Below, piece after piece: positions 56,170 to 63,627 of a DNA stretch of 64,000 bases. Positions within the stretch are counted from its first letter, which is position 1. Each line of letters opens with the position of its first letter. A program made the translations under genes and the position numbers. The notes below the pieces were generated by a model that saw nothing but the letters and a program-made list of their open reading frames with translations, did not search any database and was not told the DNA's origin. This stretch comes from Mycobacterium sp. 852002-51163_SCH5372311 (GTDB taxonomy: Bacteria > Actinomycetota > Actinomycetes > Mycobacteriales > Mycobacteriaceae), in contig NZ_LZIJ01000197.1 of NCBI RefSeq assembly GCF_001667115.1, positions 1 through 64,000 of the forward strand, read 5' to 3'.

Positions 56170-57368
56170 GCACGCCTGAACCGCTGTACATCCTGGGCGC
56201 CGGAATGCACCCCTGGGGCAAATGGGGCCGGGACTTCACCGAATACGGGGTGGTCGCCGCGCGGGCGGCCCTGCGCGAGGCCGGCCTGGAGTGGCGGCAA
56301 ATCCAGCTGGTCGCCGGGGCCGACACCATTCGCAACGGATATCCCGGCTTCATCGCCGGATCGACGTTCGCGCAGAAGCTGGGGTGGAACGGCGTACCGG
56401 TCAGCTCCAGCTACGCCGCATGTGCCAGTGGTTCGCAGGCGCTGCAGAGCGCGCGGGCACAGATCCTGGCCGGCTTCTGCGACGTTGCGCTGGTGATCGG
56501 CGCCGACACCACTCCCAAGGGGGCTTTCGCACCCGTTGGGGGCGAACGCAAGAACGACCCCGACTGGCAACGGTTCCATTTGATCGGCGCGATGAACCCG
56601 GTTTACTTCGCACTGCTCGCGCGACGCCGGATGGACCTCTACGGCGCCACGTCTGAGGATTTCGCGCAGGTGAAGGTCAAAAACTCGAGGCATGGTCTGC
56701 AGAACCCGAATGCCCGCTACCGCAAGGAATCCTCCGTCGACGACGTGCTGGCCAGCCCGGTGGTGGCCGAGCCGTTGCGGCAGCTGGACATCTGCGCCAC
56801 CTCCGACGGCGCCGCGGCGCTGATCGTCGCCAGCGCGGACTTCGCGCGCAAGCACCTGGGCTCGCTCGACGGCGTGCCGTCGGTGCGTGCGGTCAGCACC
56901 GTCACCCCGCGCTACCCCCAGCACCTGCCCGAATTGCCGGATATTGCAACGGATTCCACGGCTGTGGTGCCCGCGCCGGACCGGGTGTTCAAGGATCAGA
57001 TTCTCGACGCCGCCTACGCCGAAGCGGCCATCGGCCCGGAAGACGTGAGCTTGGCCGAGGTATACGACCTGTCCACCGCACTTGAACTCGACTGGTACGA
57101 ACACCTGGGGCTGTGCGCCAAGGGTGAGGCAGAGGGGCTGCTGCGCAGCGGCGCGACCACGATCGGCGGCAAGGTTCCGGTCAATCCGTCGGGCGGGCTC
57201 GCATGCTTCGGTGAAGCCATTCCCGCGCAGGCGATCGCTCAGGTTTGCGAGTTGACCTGGCAACTTAGGGGTCAGGCGACCGGTCGCCAAGTGGAGAACG
57301 CGACGGTCGGTGTCACCGCCAACCAGGGGCTGTTCGGCCACGGCTCATCGGTGATCGTGGCCCGCTAA
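56166..57368 (+). CDS. SCP2-thiolase-like enzyme (Rv1627c-like), possibly an aldolase
   Basis: 400 residues from GTG 56166. The first thiolase cysteine is kept (Cys86 in YAACASGSQ), but the usual GHP histidine motif reads SGGLACFGEAIPA and the C-terminal second cysteine motif is replaced by NQGLFGHGSS. The standard thiolysis machinery is therefore incomplete. Together with its DUF35 partner this resembles Ltp2-ChsH2, where a thiolase-fold protein does retro-aldol cleavage. That role is inference. An ordinary lipid-transfer/ketoacyl-CoA thiolase label is the conservative alternative. Confidence 0.88.
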   Translation: MSTPEPLYILGAGMHPWGKWGRDFTEYGVVAARAALREAGLEWRQIQLVAGADTIRNGYPGFIAGSTFAQKLGWNGVPVSSSYAACASGSQALQSARAQILAGFCDVALVIGADTTPKGAFAPVGGERKNDPDWQRFHLIGAMNPVYFALLARRRMDLYGATSEDFAQVKVKNSRHGLQNPNARYRKESSVDDVLASPVVAEPLRQLDICATSDGAAALIVASADFARKHLGSLDGVPSVRAVSTVTPRYPQHLPELPDIATDSTAVVPAPDRVFKDQILDAAYAEAAIGPEDVSLAEVYDLSTALELDWYEHLGLCAKGEAEGLLRSGATTIGGKVPVNPSGGLACFGEAIPAQAIAQVCELTWQLRGQATGRQVENATVGVTANQGLFGHGSSVIVAR

Positions 57369-57377
57369 TTCTTGCCG

Positions 57378-57439
57378 GCGAGGGTGCGCAAATGTACGGC
57401 CCCATAGCGCGTGTCGCCGTACAGACGCGCACGCTCGCG
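57378..57439. repeat. GCGAGNGTGCGC palindromic element between convergent genes
   Basis: Outer arms CGAGGGTGCGC and GCGCACGCTCG, inner perfect arms TGTACGGC (57393-57400) and GCCGTACA (57416-57423). It fills the gap between the thiolase-like gene and pdtaR and could terminate both. Same family as 41695-41756. Confidence 0.8.
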
Positions 57440-57453
57440 GGGAGAAATGGGGG

Positions 57454-58077
57454 TTACGCGTCCTTGGGGTCGGACAGGGTTTCCAGCACGATTTCGGCGA
57501 CCCGCTTCATGGTGGTCCGCCGGTCCATGGCCGCACGCTGAATCCACTTGAACGCTTCCGGCTCGGTCATGTCCTGCTTGGCCTGCAGCAGGCCTTTGGC
57601 CCGTTCGACGAGCTTGCGGGTCTCCAGCCGATCGGTCAGCGTCGCCACTTCCTGCTCCAGCGCGCTGAGTTCGCCGAACCGGCTGACGGCCAGTTCGATG
57701 GCGGGGATCAGGTCGCTGATGGTGAACGGCTTCACCAGGTAGGCCATCGCTCCGGCATCGCGGGCGCGCTCGACCAGGTCGCGCTGGCTGAACGCGGTCA
57801 GCACCACAATCGGTGCGATGCGCTTGCTGGCGATCTCCGATGCGGCGTCGATACCGTCGCGGCGCGGCATCTTCACATCCATGATCACCAGGTCGGGCTT
57901 GTGCAACTCGGCCAGCTCGACGGCTTCCTGCCCGTCGCCGGCTTCCCCGACGATGTCGTAGCCCTCCTCTCGCAGCATCTCGGCAAGATCCAGTCGGATG
58001 AGCGCTTCGTCTTCAGCGATCAGGACCCGGCGCGGCGTGGCGGCGTCGGCGTCGGCGTCGGTCGTGGGGCCTGTCAT
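57454..58077 (-). CDS. pdtaR: ANTAR-domain response regulator PdtaR
   Basis: 207 residues. The receiver domain (16-130) has phospho-acceptor Asp67 (IMDVKMP), Thr94 and Lys116. The C-terminal ANTAR domain (about 140-200; ETRKLVERAKGLLQAKQ) binds paired hairpin loops in RNA and prevents termination. In M. tuberculosis PdtaR (Rv1626) is phosphorylated by the PdtaS histidine kinase, which is not in this window. It converges on the thiolase-like gene. Confidence 0.96.
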   Translation of the reverse strand: MTGPTTDADADAATPRRVLIAEDEALIRLDLAEMLREEGYDIVGEAGDGQEAVELAELHKPDLVIMDVKMPRRDGIDAASEIASKRIAPIVVLTAFSQRDLVERARDAGAMAYLVKPFTISDLIPAIELAVSRFGELSALEQEVATLTDRLETRKLVERAKGLLQAKQDMTEPEAFKWIQRAAMDRRTTMKRVAEIVLETLSDPKDA

Positions 58078-58103
58078 GACGGATATTGTGTCGTGGGCGG
58101 CAA

Positions 58104-58133
58104 TGACCAGCGACGTCGGGGCTCATCTAAGCT
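58104..58133 (+). promoter_or_regulatory. Promoter of tRNA-Leu
   Basis: TGACCA (58104-58109), an 18-bp spacer, then TAAGCT (58128-58133). The predicted start near 58140 is 13 nt before the tRNA. Confidence 0.55.
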
Positions 58134-58152
58134 GGCTGCCGAGCACAGCGAC

Positions 58153-58226
58153 GCCCTCGTATCCCAACTGGCAGAGGAAACGGACTCAAAACCCGTCCAG
58201 TGTGGGTTCGAATCCCACCGAGGGCA
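58153..58226 (+). tRNA. tRNA-Leu (anticodon CAA)
   Basis: 74 nt. Acceptor stem GCCCTCG / CGAGGGC with discriminator A; D arm with GG; anticodon loop CTCAAAA giving CAA, which reads UUG; T arm GTGGG-TTCGAAT-CCCAC. CCA is not encoded. Two oddities: the variable loop is only 5 nt, though bacterial tRNA-Leu normally has a long arm, and position 31-39 is an A-C mismatch. The Leu call rests on the anticodon. Confidence 0.9.
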
Positions 58227-58595
58227 CTCACAGCTTCATGGCGTTTTCAGCGGATTTGTGGGTTCTGGTGTTTGCCACGCCGCTTAGGGGTTGGCGCTGT
58301 CATTGACTCGACACCCTTGATGTTGTCATTCGTGCGATACGTCCCGCGGCAAAAAAAGAATACGACATGAGATTCATAGGATTAGTTATGTGCTGGATGT
58401 GGCGGTCATGTTTCCGGATCGGCTACGCCGTTGCCCCACATTGGGTCCGCAAAACGCGGGAACGCGGTGATCGGCGGTGCGCGAGAATTACTTCCGCCGC
58501 GTCGCGCAAAAGCGGCGATCTGTATCTGCTTAGCTTAGGCCGGGTGACGACCGCCTCGGTTGCAGCCAGGTTGATTACCGGATAAAGGAGCCAGG
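58227..58595 (+). other. Intergenic stretch after tRNA-Leu, no supported gene
   Basis: 369 bp. It includes an A-rich patch (about 58352-58390) unusual for this GC-rich genome. A 72-codon frame at 58367-58585 has no ribosome site and no family resemblance. I see no integrase remnant. The last bases carry AAGGAG for the next gene. Confidence 0.6.
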
Positions 58596-58988
58596 ATGTT
58601 TCTTTCAGAAATCATTCCGCGCAGGGCGTTAGTTGGCGTGATCGGCGCCGGTGCGGTTTCCGGTTTGCTGTGGTGTGCTACCGCGGAAACCGCCGCGGCC
58701 GATCCGTCGCCTCGGCCGCCGAACTGCACGGCCGCCGACGTGGCCGGCGTCGCAGCCGGCGTTGCAACGGCACTGTCGACCTACCTGTACACGCACCCGG
58801 ACGTGAACGAGTTCTATACCGGCCTGCAGGATCGGCCCAGGGATCAGATGCGCGACGACGTGCAGAACTACTTCAGCGCCAACCCTCAGGAGCAAGCCGA
58901 CCTCGAGGCCATTCGTCAGCCGATGACGGACATCAGGCAGCGTTGCCAATGGACTCCATTGCTGGGGCAGGCCGATGCCACTCCCTGA
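58596..58988 (+). CDS. Exported haemophore-like haem-binding protein
   Basis: 130 residues. AAGGAG lies 5 nt before the ATG. A signal peptide (about 1-36, ending AETAAADPS) is followed by an all-helical domain with two cysteines at the ends (NCTAADVAGVAAGVATALS ... IRQRCQW) and YLYTHPDVNEFYTGL. This is the pattern of the mycobacterial haem-binding (MHB) fold of Rv0203-type haemophores. Haem uptake is the family role; the axial ligand here is not certain. It lies in the segment between the tRNA and its degenerate partial copy. Confidence 0.75.
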   Translation: MFLSEIIPRRALVGVIGAGAVSGLLWCATAETAAADPSPRPPNCTAADVAGVAAGVATALSTYLYTHPDVNEFYTGLQDRPRDQMRDDVQNYFSANPQEQADLEAIRQPMTDIRQRCQWTPLLGQADATP

Positions 58989-59103
58989 GCCGTCTGGCCG
59001 CGGAACACGGCTGGCCCAATTCAGATCTCATTGGGCAGTGCGGAGGAATATACTGCGGCCCTCAGTTCACCTATCGGTAAAAGCCCCGGAGGGGAAGACC
59101 GCG

Positions 59104-59406
59104 ATGAATATGTGGGTGCGGTCGTGGACTGCGGCGGGGATTGCGGTTCTAACTTTTACGTCGATTCCTGAGATATATGCCGTCGTGCAGCCCTCGGGCG
59201 TGGCCAATGCCGATGTGTGCGTCAGCGCCGGCCGACGTGTTTCAGTGAGCGGGTGCACCAACGTTGCCGATACGGTCAACGGCTACGTGCCGCCGCCGGC
59301 CGCTTATGCGCCGCTGCCGCAGGACTTTCCGCCTCCACCGCCGCCGCCGGCGGTGAGTGTCTGCGTTGGCGCCGGCCGTCGAATCCATGTGAGTGGGTGC
59401 ACTTAA
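59104..59406 (+). CDS. Small exported protein with a duplicated Cys motif and Pro linker
   Basis: 100 residues from ATG 59104, with GGAGGGGAAG 6-14 nt upstream. A signal peptide (about 1-36) precedes VCVSAGRRVSVSGCT, a Pro-rich linker (YVPPPAAYAPLPQDFPPPP) and a second copy, VCVGAGRRIHVSGCT, at the very C-terminus. Each copy has two cysteines 12 apart. I recognise no family. The frame upstream to 58975 overlaps the previous gene's end and is not needed. Confidence 0.65.
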   Translation: MNMWVRSWTAAGIAVLTFTSIPEIYAVVQPSGVANADVCVSAGRRVSVSGCTNVADTVNGYVPPPAAYAPLPQDFPPPPPPPAVSVCVGAGRRIHVSGCT

Positions 59407-59418
59407 CAGCGCGACGCG

Positions 59419-59472
59419 GCGCGAGAGGTCGCTCAACCCCGCAAGGTGTGGGTTCAAGCCCACCGCGGGCAC
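59419..59472 (+). pseudogene. Degenerate copy of the tRNA-Leu 3' half
   Basis: GTGTGGGTTCAAG and CCCACCGCGGGCACTC closely follow the 3' end of tRNA-Leu (GTGTGGGTTCGAAT, CCCACCGAGGGCACTC). GCGAGAGG and CTCAACCCC upstream parallel its D-arm and anticodon region with gaps. There is no matching 5' acceptor strand, so it is not a working tRNA. Confidence 0.65.
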
Positions 59473-59481
59473 TCCGAGGTA

Positions 59482-60021
59482 ATGCTGTACACGATCGGCC
59501 ACGGCGCGAAGACCGCCGAGGAATTGACCGCCGCACTTCGCCGGCACGACATCACACTGCTGGTGGACGTGCGCAGTTTCCCCGGTTCGCGTCGCAACCC
59601 TGACGTGTCCAAACAGGCGATGCCGGACTGGTTGTCCCGCGCCGGAATCGACTACCGGCACGAGCCGGACCTGGGTGGACGACGCAAACCACCTGCGAGT
59701 CCACTGCCACGTGATCAGTGGTGGGAAAACCCATCGTTCGCCAATTACGCCGCACATACCCGGACGCCGAGCTTCCACGCGGCGTACCAGCAGCTGCTCC
59801 GCGACGCCGAAGAGCGCAATGTCGCCGTCATGTGTGGGGAGCCGACCTGGTGGCGTTGTCACCGGCGCATGATCGCCGATTTGGCCACCCATGACGGACA
59901 TCCGGTGCACCACATCATGCCCAACGAGTCGCTGTCTTTGCACCGCGTTTCCGATTGGCTCACCCATGACCCACCGACGAGTCCCGCCGAGACAGCCGAC
60001 AACGGCGAGCTCAACCGTTAG
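59482..60021 (+). CDS. DUF488 family protein
   Basis: 179 residues from ATG 59482 (MLYTIGHGAKTAEELTAALR). Family motifs are clear: YTIGHG at the start, LVDVRSFPGSRRNPD, YRHEPDLGGRRKP and VAVMCGEPTWWRCHRRMIAD, with Cys residues likely important. DUF488 proteins are cytosolic and of unknown function; a nucleic-acid role has been proposed. Ribosome site is weak (GAGG 3-4 nt before). Its TAG stop forms part of the -10 of cya. Confidence 0.88.
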   Translation: MLYTIGHGAKTAEELTAALRRHDITLLVDVRSFPGSRRNPDVSKQAMPDWLSRAGIDYRHEPDLGGRRKPPASPLPRDQWWENPSFANYAAHTRTPSFHAAYQQLLRDAEERNVAVMCGEPTWWRCHRRMIADLATHDGHPVHHIMPNESLSLHRVSDWLTHDPPTSPAETADNGELNR

Positions 60022-60030
60022 GCTCTTAAC

Positions 60031-61362
60031 GTGGGCGCTAAGGCATGCCGTGCCTCATCAGCAGCAATGGACGGCTCGCCGCGCCGCCCGGACTGTGTCG
60101 CGGCGGTGCGGGCGCAAGCCCGCGACCGCAGCCAGCATTACGCAGAAAGCGTGGCGCGGCGCGCTCGGATACTCAACATCGCCGCGTGGTTGGCCGTGGT
60201 GGTCAGCGTGAGCTTTGTGGCGATGCAACTGCTGATCGGCGCGTGGCTCTGGCAGGTCGTCTTCGTCAACATCGTGGGCGCATTGATCTTCGCGATAGTG
60301 CCGATGTTGCACCGCTTCGGCGAATTGGTGGCGCCGCTCACGTTTATCGGTGCCGCCTATGCCACCGTGTTCGCCAGCGTCTGGGACGTCGGCACTGGTT
60401 CCGGCGCCCATTTCTTCTTCCTGGTGGGCGCCTGTCTGGTGGTGCTGGTGCTGGGGATTGAACACATCGTGTTGGCCAGCTGTTTGTCCGCAGTCGCGGC
60501 AGGCCTGATCATTGCGACCGAGTTTGTGGTGCCGCGCAACACCGGGCTGCAGCCGGCCTGGGCCCAGTCGCTGGGTTTTGTCATCACCACCGTTTCCGCC
60601 ATCGTCGTCGTGGTGGTGACAGTGTGGTTCGCCCTGCGTGATACCGCGCGGGCCGAGGCGGTCATGGAATCGGAGTACGACCGTTCCGAGGCGCTACTGG
60701 TCAACATGTTGCCGGCGAGCATCGCAGAGCGGCTCAAGGATCCGGACCGGGGCGTCATAGCCGACAAGTACGACGACGCATCGGTGCTGTTCGCCGACAT
60801 CGCCGGGTTCACCGAACGCGCGAGTAGCACTGCTCCGGCCGACCTGCTGCGGTTCCTGGATCGCCTGTACAGCACATTCGACGCGCTGGTGGACAAGCAC
60901 GGGCTGGAGAAGATCAAGGTCAGCGGCGATTCCTACATGGTGGTCAGCGGAGTCCCGCGACCCCGGCCCGATCACGTCGAGGCGCTCGCCGATTTTGCGC
61001 TCGACATGGCCGATGCGGCGGCCGCCCTCAAGGACCCATATGGCAAGCCGGTACCCATCCGGATCGGAATGGCCAACGGTCCTGTGGTCGCAGGTGTCGT
61101 CGGTTCCCGCCGGTTCTTCTATGACGTGTGGGGCGACGCGGTGAACGTCGCCTCACGGATGGAAACCACCGACTCGGTGGGCCGCATCCAAGTCCCCGAG
61201 ACGGTGTACGAGCGTCTCAAGGACGGCTATGTCCTGCAGGCGCGCGGAAGCATCGACGTCAAGGGCAAGGGTGTCATGCGCACGTGGTATCTGGTCGGGC
61301 GCAAGCCGGCGGAAGACTCCGGCGACCTTCTTGTGCAGGAAGCGGACACCGCACACGTCTAG
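60031..61362 (+). CDS. cya: Membrane adenylate cyclase, Rv1625c-like
   Basis: 443 residues, the same length I recall for Rv1625c. Six membrane helices (about 47-200) are followed by a cyclase-transducing element and a class IIIa catalytic domain. All six active-site residues are present: metal Asp256 and Asp300, substrate Lys296 and Asp365, transition-state Asn372 and Arg376, identical in number to Rv1625c. It works as a homodimer and models half of a mammalian cyclase. TAGGCT (60019-60024) lies 6 nt before GTG 60031, so the start is leaderless and the -10 overlaps the DUF488 stop. Confidence 0.96.
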   Translation: MGAKACRASSAAMDGSPRRPDCVAAVRAQARDRSQHYAESVARRARILNIAAWLAVVVSVSFVAMQLLIGAWLWQVVFVNIVGALIFAIVPMLHRFGELVAPLTFIGAAYATVFASVWDVGTGSGAHFFFLVGACLVVLVLGIEHIVLASCLSAVAAGLIIATEFVVPRNTGLQPAWAQSLGFVITTVSAIVVVVVTVWFALRDTARAEAVMESEYDRSEALLVNMLPASIAERLKDPDRGVIADKYDDASVLFADIAGFTERASSTAPADLLRFLDRLYSTFDALVDKHGLEKIKVSGDSYMVVSGVPRPRPDHVEALADFALDMADAAAALKDPYGKPVPIRIGMANGPVVAGVVGSRRFFYDVWGDAVNVASRMETTDSVGRIQVPETVYERLKDGYVLQARGSIDVKGKGVMRTWYLVGRKPAEDSGDLLVQEADTAHV

Positions 61363-61421
61363 AGCCGTGGCACGGCCCGCAAACTCTATGCCGGAACCGG
61401 CGCATGTGACACACTGCCGCC

Positions 61422-62033
61422 ATGGAACCAACCCCGGCAACCACCCCTGTTCCAACATTTTTGCCGCATCTGTGGAAATCCACGCTGATATCGGGAGTTC
61501 TGACCCTGGTCCTCGGCATCGTCGTGCTGGCCTACCCGACGAAATCGGTCTTGGTGGCCGCCATCGTCTTCGGCGTCTACCTACTGGTCACTGGAATCTG
61601 GCAAGTCGCGTTCGCGTTCGCCCTGCACGTCTCGGCCGCCGGGCGCGTGCTGTTATTCATCAGCGGCGCGGCGGCGCTGGTCTTGGCGTTTCTGGCCTTT
61701 CGTCACTTCAGCAAAGGCGACGAGGCGACCGCCGTGTACCTACTGGCGATCTGGATCGGCATCGGGTTCATCTTCCGCGGTGTGGCGACGACTGTTTCGG
61801 CGATCAGCGACCCCACGCTGCCGGGCCGCGGATGGGAAATCTTCCTGGGCGTAATGAGCCTGCTGGCAGGCATGATCATGCTCGGATCGCCGTTCACCAC
61901 CATCGTTATTTTGGCCGAGGTGGTCGGCATCTGGCTGGTGGTCATCGGCACGTTTGAGATCGTGTCGGCGTTCCGGATCCGCAAGGCGTCCAACACTCTC
62001 GGCGCAGCGATTTCACGGATCGAGAATCCGTGA
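61422..62033 (+). CDS. HdeD/DUF308-like membrane protein (Rv1624c-like)
   Basis: 203 residues with six hydrophobic helices arranged as three hairpins (about 22-40, 45-65, 73-91, 103-127, 136-155, 160-180). Repeats of G-x3-L-x2-G-x3-L in the odd helices (LISGVLTLVLGIVVLAYP, GVMSLLAGMIMLGSP) are typical of the HdeD family, linked in E. coli to acid resistance. It lies between cya and cydA as in M. tuberculosis. Precise role unknown. Confidence 0.85.
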   Translation: MEPTPATTPVPTFLPHLWKSTLISGVLTLVLGIVVLAYPTKSVLVAAIVFGVYLLVTGIWQVAFAFALHVSAAGRVLLFISGAAALVLAFLAFRHFSKGDEATAVYLLAIWIGIGFIFRGVATTVSAISDPTLPGRGWEIFLGVMSLLAGMIMLGSPFTTIVILAEVVGIWLVVIGTFEIVSAFRIRKASNTLGAAISRIENP

Positions 62034-62060
62034 TCCGATGGTAGCGTCGCCCCCGCTGTT

Positions 62061-62082
62061 CTACTACACTGCGTCGTAGCAG
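62061..62082. promoter_or_regulatory. Imperfect palindrome upstream of cydA
   Basis: CTACTAC (62061-62067) and GTAGCAG (62076-62082) pair at 6 of 7 positions around 8 nt. It lies 30-50 nt before the cydA start in the only gap where the cydAB promoter can be, so it may be an operator. The regulator is unknown. Confidence 0.4.
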
Positions 62083-62112
62083 ACTAACGCCCCTGCAGCC
62101 CCGGAGATGACA

Positions 62113-63597
62113 ATGAATGTCGTCGACATTTCACGCTGGCAGTTCGGTATTACGACTGTCTACCACTTCATCTTTGTGCCGCTCACCATCGGCTTGGCGC
62201 CACTGCTGGCCGTGATGCAGACGGCGTGGGTGATCACCGACAACGTCGCCTGGTATCGCCTCACCAAGTTCTTCGGCAAGTTGTTCCTGATCAACTTCGC
62301 CATCGGCGTGGCGACCGGGATCGTGCAGGAATTCCAGTTCGGCATGAATTGGAGCGAGTACTCCCGGTTCGTCGGCGACATCTTCGGCGCACCGCTGGCC
62401 ATGGAAGGCCTGGCCGCCTTCTTCTTCGAGTCGACCTTCATCGGCCTATGGATCTTCGGCTGGAGCCGACTCCCGCGGCTGGTCCACCTGGCCTGCATCT
62501 GGATTGTCGCTATCGGGGTCAACGTCTCCGCGTTTTTCATCATCGCGGCGAACTCCTTCATGCAGCACCCGGTCGGCGCGCACTACAACCCGTCGACCCA
62601 CCGCGCCGAGCTGACCAGCATCGGTGCCCTGCTCACCAATAACACTGCGCAGGCGGCGTTTACCCACACCGTGCTCGGCGCGCTGATCACCGCCGCGACC
62701 TTCGTCGCCGCCGTCAGCGCATGGTGGCTGGTCCGTTCGCACCGCGTTGAGGCCACAACCGAAACGCCGCCCGACGCGCCTGAACCGGCTGCCCCGACCA
62801 TGTTTCGTCCGGCGACCATCCTGGGCTGTGGGGTTGCGTTGGTCGCGACGGCCGGTTTGTTCTTCACCGGTGACCACCAGGGCAAGTTGATGTTCCAGCA
62901 GCAGCCGATGAAGATGGCGTCGGCGGAATCGTTGTGCGACACCGAAACCGATCCCTACTTCTCGGTCTTGACCGTCGGCAGGCAGAACAATTGCGACCAC
63001 CTCAGCCGCGTGATCCAGGTGCCGTATGTGCTGCCGATCCTGGCCGAAGGCAAAGCGACGGACGTCACGCTGCAGGGCGTACGCAATCTTCAGCAGGAGT
63101 ATCAACAGCGCTTCGGGCCCAACGACTATCGGCCCAACTTGTTCGTCACGTACTGGTCGTTCCGCGCCATGATCGGATTGCTCGCAATTCCCGTGCTTTT
63201 CGCATTGTGCGCCTTGTGGCTCACCCGCGGCGGACGGATCCCGAATCAGCGATGGTTCGCCTGGTTCGCGTTGCTGACGATTCCGGCTCCATTCCTGGCC
63301 AACAGCGCCGGCTGGGTGTTCACCGAAATGGGCCGTCAGCCTTGGATCGTGGTGCCCAATCCAACGGGTGATCAGCAGGTGCGACTCACCGTCGCCGAAG
63401 GCGTGTCCAACCACGCCTCCGGTGTGGTCGTCACCTCGCTGACGATGTTCACGCTGGTCTACGGAGTGCTGGCGGTCGTCTGGTTCTTCCTGCTCAAGCG
63501 CTACATCGTCGAAGGACCACTGGAACACGACGCCGAGCCGGCGCCTGCCCGTGCACCGGACGAGGACGAGGTAGCGCCGCTGTCGTTCGCGTACTGA
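62113..63597 (+). CDS. cydA: Cytochrome bd ubiquinol/menaquinol oxidase subunit I
   Basis: 494 residues. Start ATG 62113 (MNVVDISRWQFGIT) is preferred to 62107 because GGAG stands 6 nt before it. It binds haems b558, b595 and d and oxidises quinol with high oxygen affinity. Seen: the His18 region VYHFIFVPLT, GVATGIVQEFQFGMNW, the Glu-rich AFFFESTF and the Q-loop GDHQGKLMFQQQPMKMASAE, which is of the short type. The C-terminal LKRYIVEGPLEHDAEP tail matches mycobacterial CydA. cydB follows by 30 nt. Confidence 0.97.
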   Translation: MNVVDISRWQFGITTVYHFIFVPLTIGLAPLLAVMQTAWVITDNVAWYRLTKFFGKLFLINFAIGVATGIVQEFQFGMNWSEYSRFVGDIFGAPLAMEGLAAFFFESTFIGLWIFGWSRLPRLVHLACIWIVAIGVNVSAFFIIAANSFMQHPVGAHYNPSTHRAELTSIGALLTNNTAQAAFTHTVLGALITAATFVAAVSAWWLVRSHRVEATTETPPDAPEPAAPTMFRPATILGCGVALVATAGLFFTGDHQGKLMFQQQPMKMASAESLCDTETDPYFSVLTVGRQNNCDHLSRVIQVPYVLPILAEGKATDVTLQGVRNLQQEYQQRFGPNDYRPNLFVTYWSFRAMIGLLAIPVLFALCALWLTRGGRIPNQRWFAWFALLTIPAPFLANSAGWVFTEMGRQPWIVVPNPTGDQQVRLTVAEGVSNHASGVVVTSLTMFTLVYGVLAVVWFFLLKRYIVEGPLEHDAEPAPARAPDEDEVAPLSFAY

Positions 63598-63627
63598 CGC
63601 GGAGCCACTCGGGAAAGGAGCTGACTG

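Noticed and set aside
58367..58585. 72-codon frame between tRNA-Leu and the haemophore-like gene
   Set aside because: No ribosome site, no signal or domain, odd Arg/Trp-rich content; lies in an A-rich gap and is probably chance.
62061..62082. BlaI-type operator before cydA
   Set aside because: ACTAC/GTAG arms are reminiscent, but spacing differs from the TACTACA/TGTAGTA site I know, so only an unnamed palindrome is reported.
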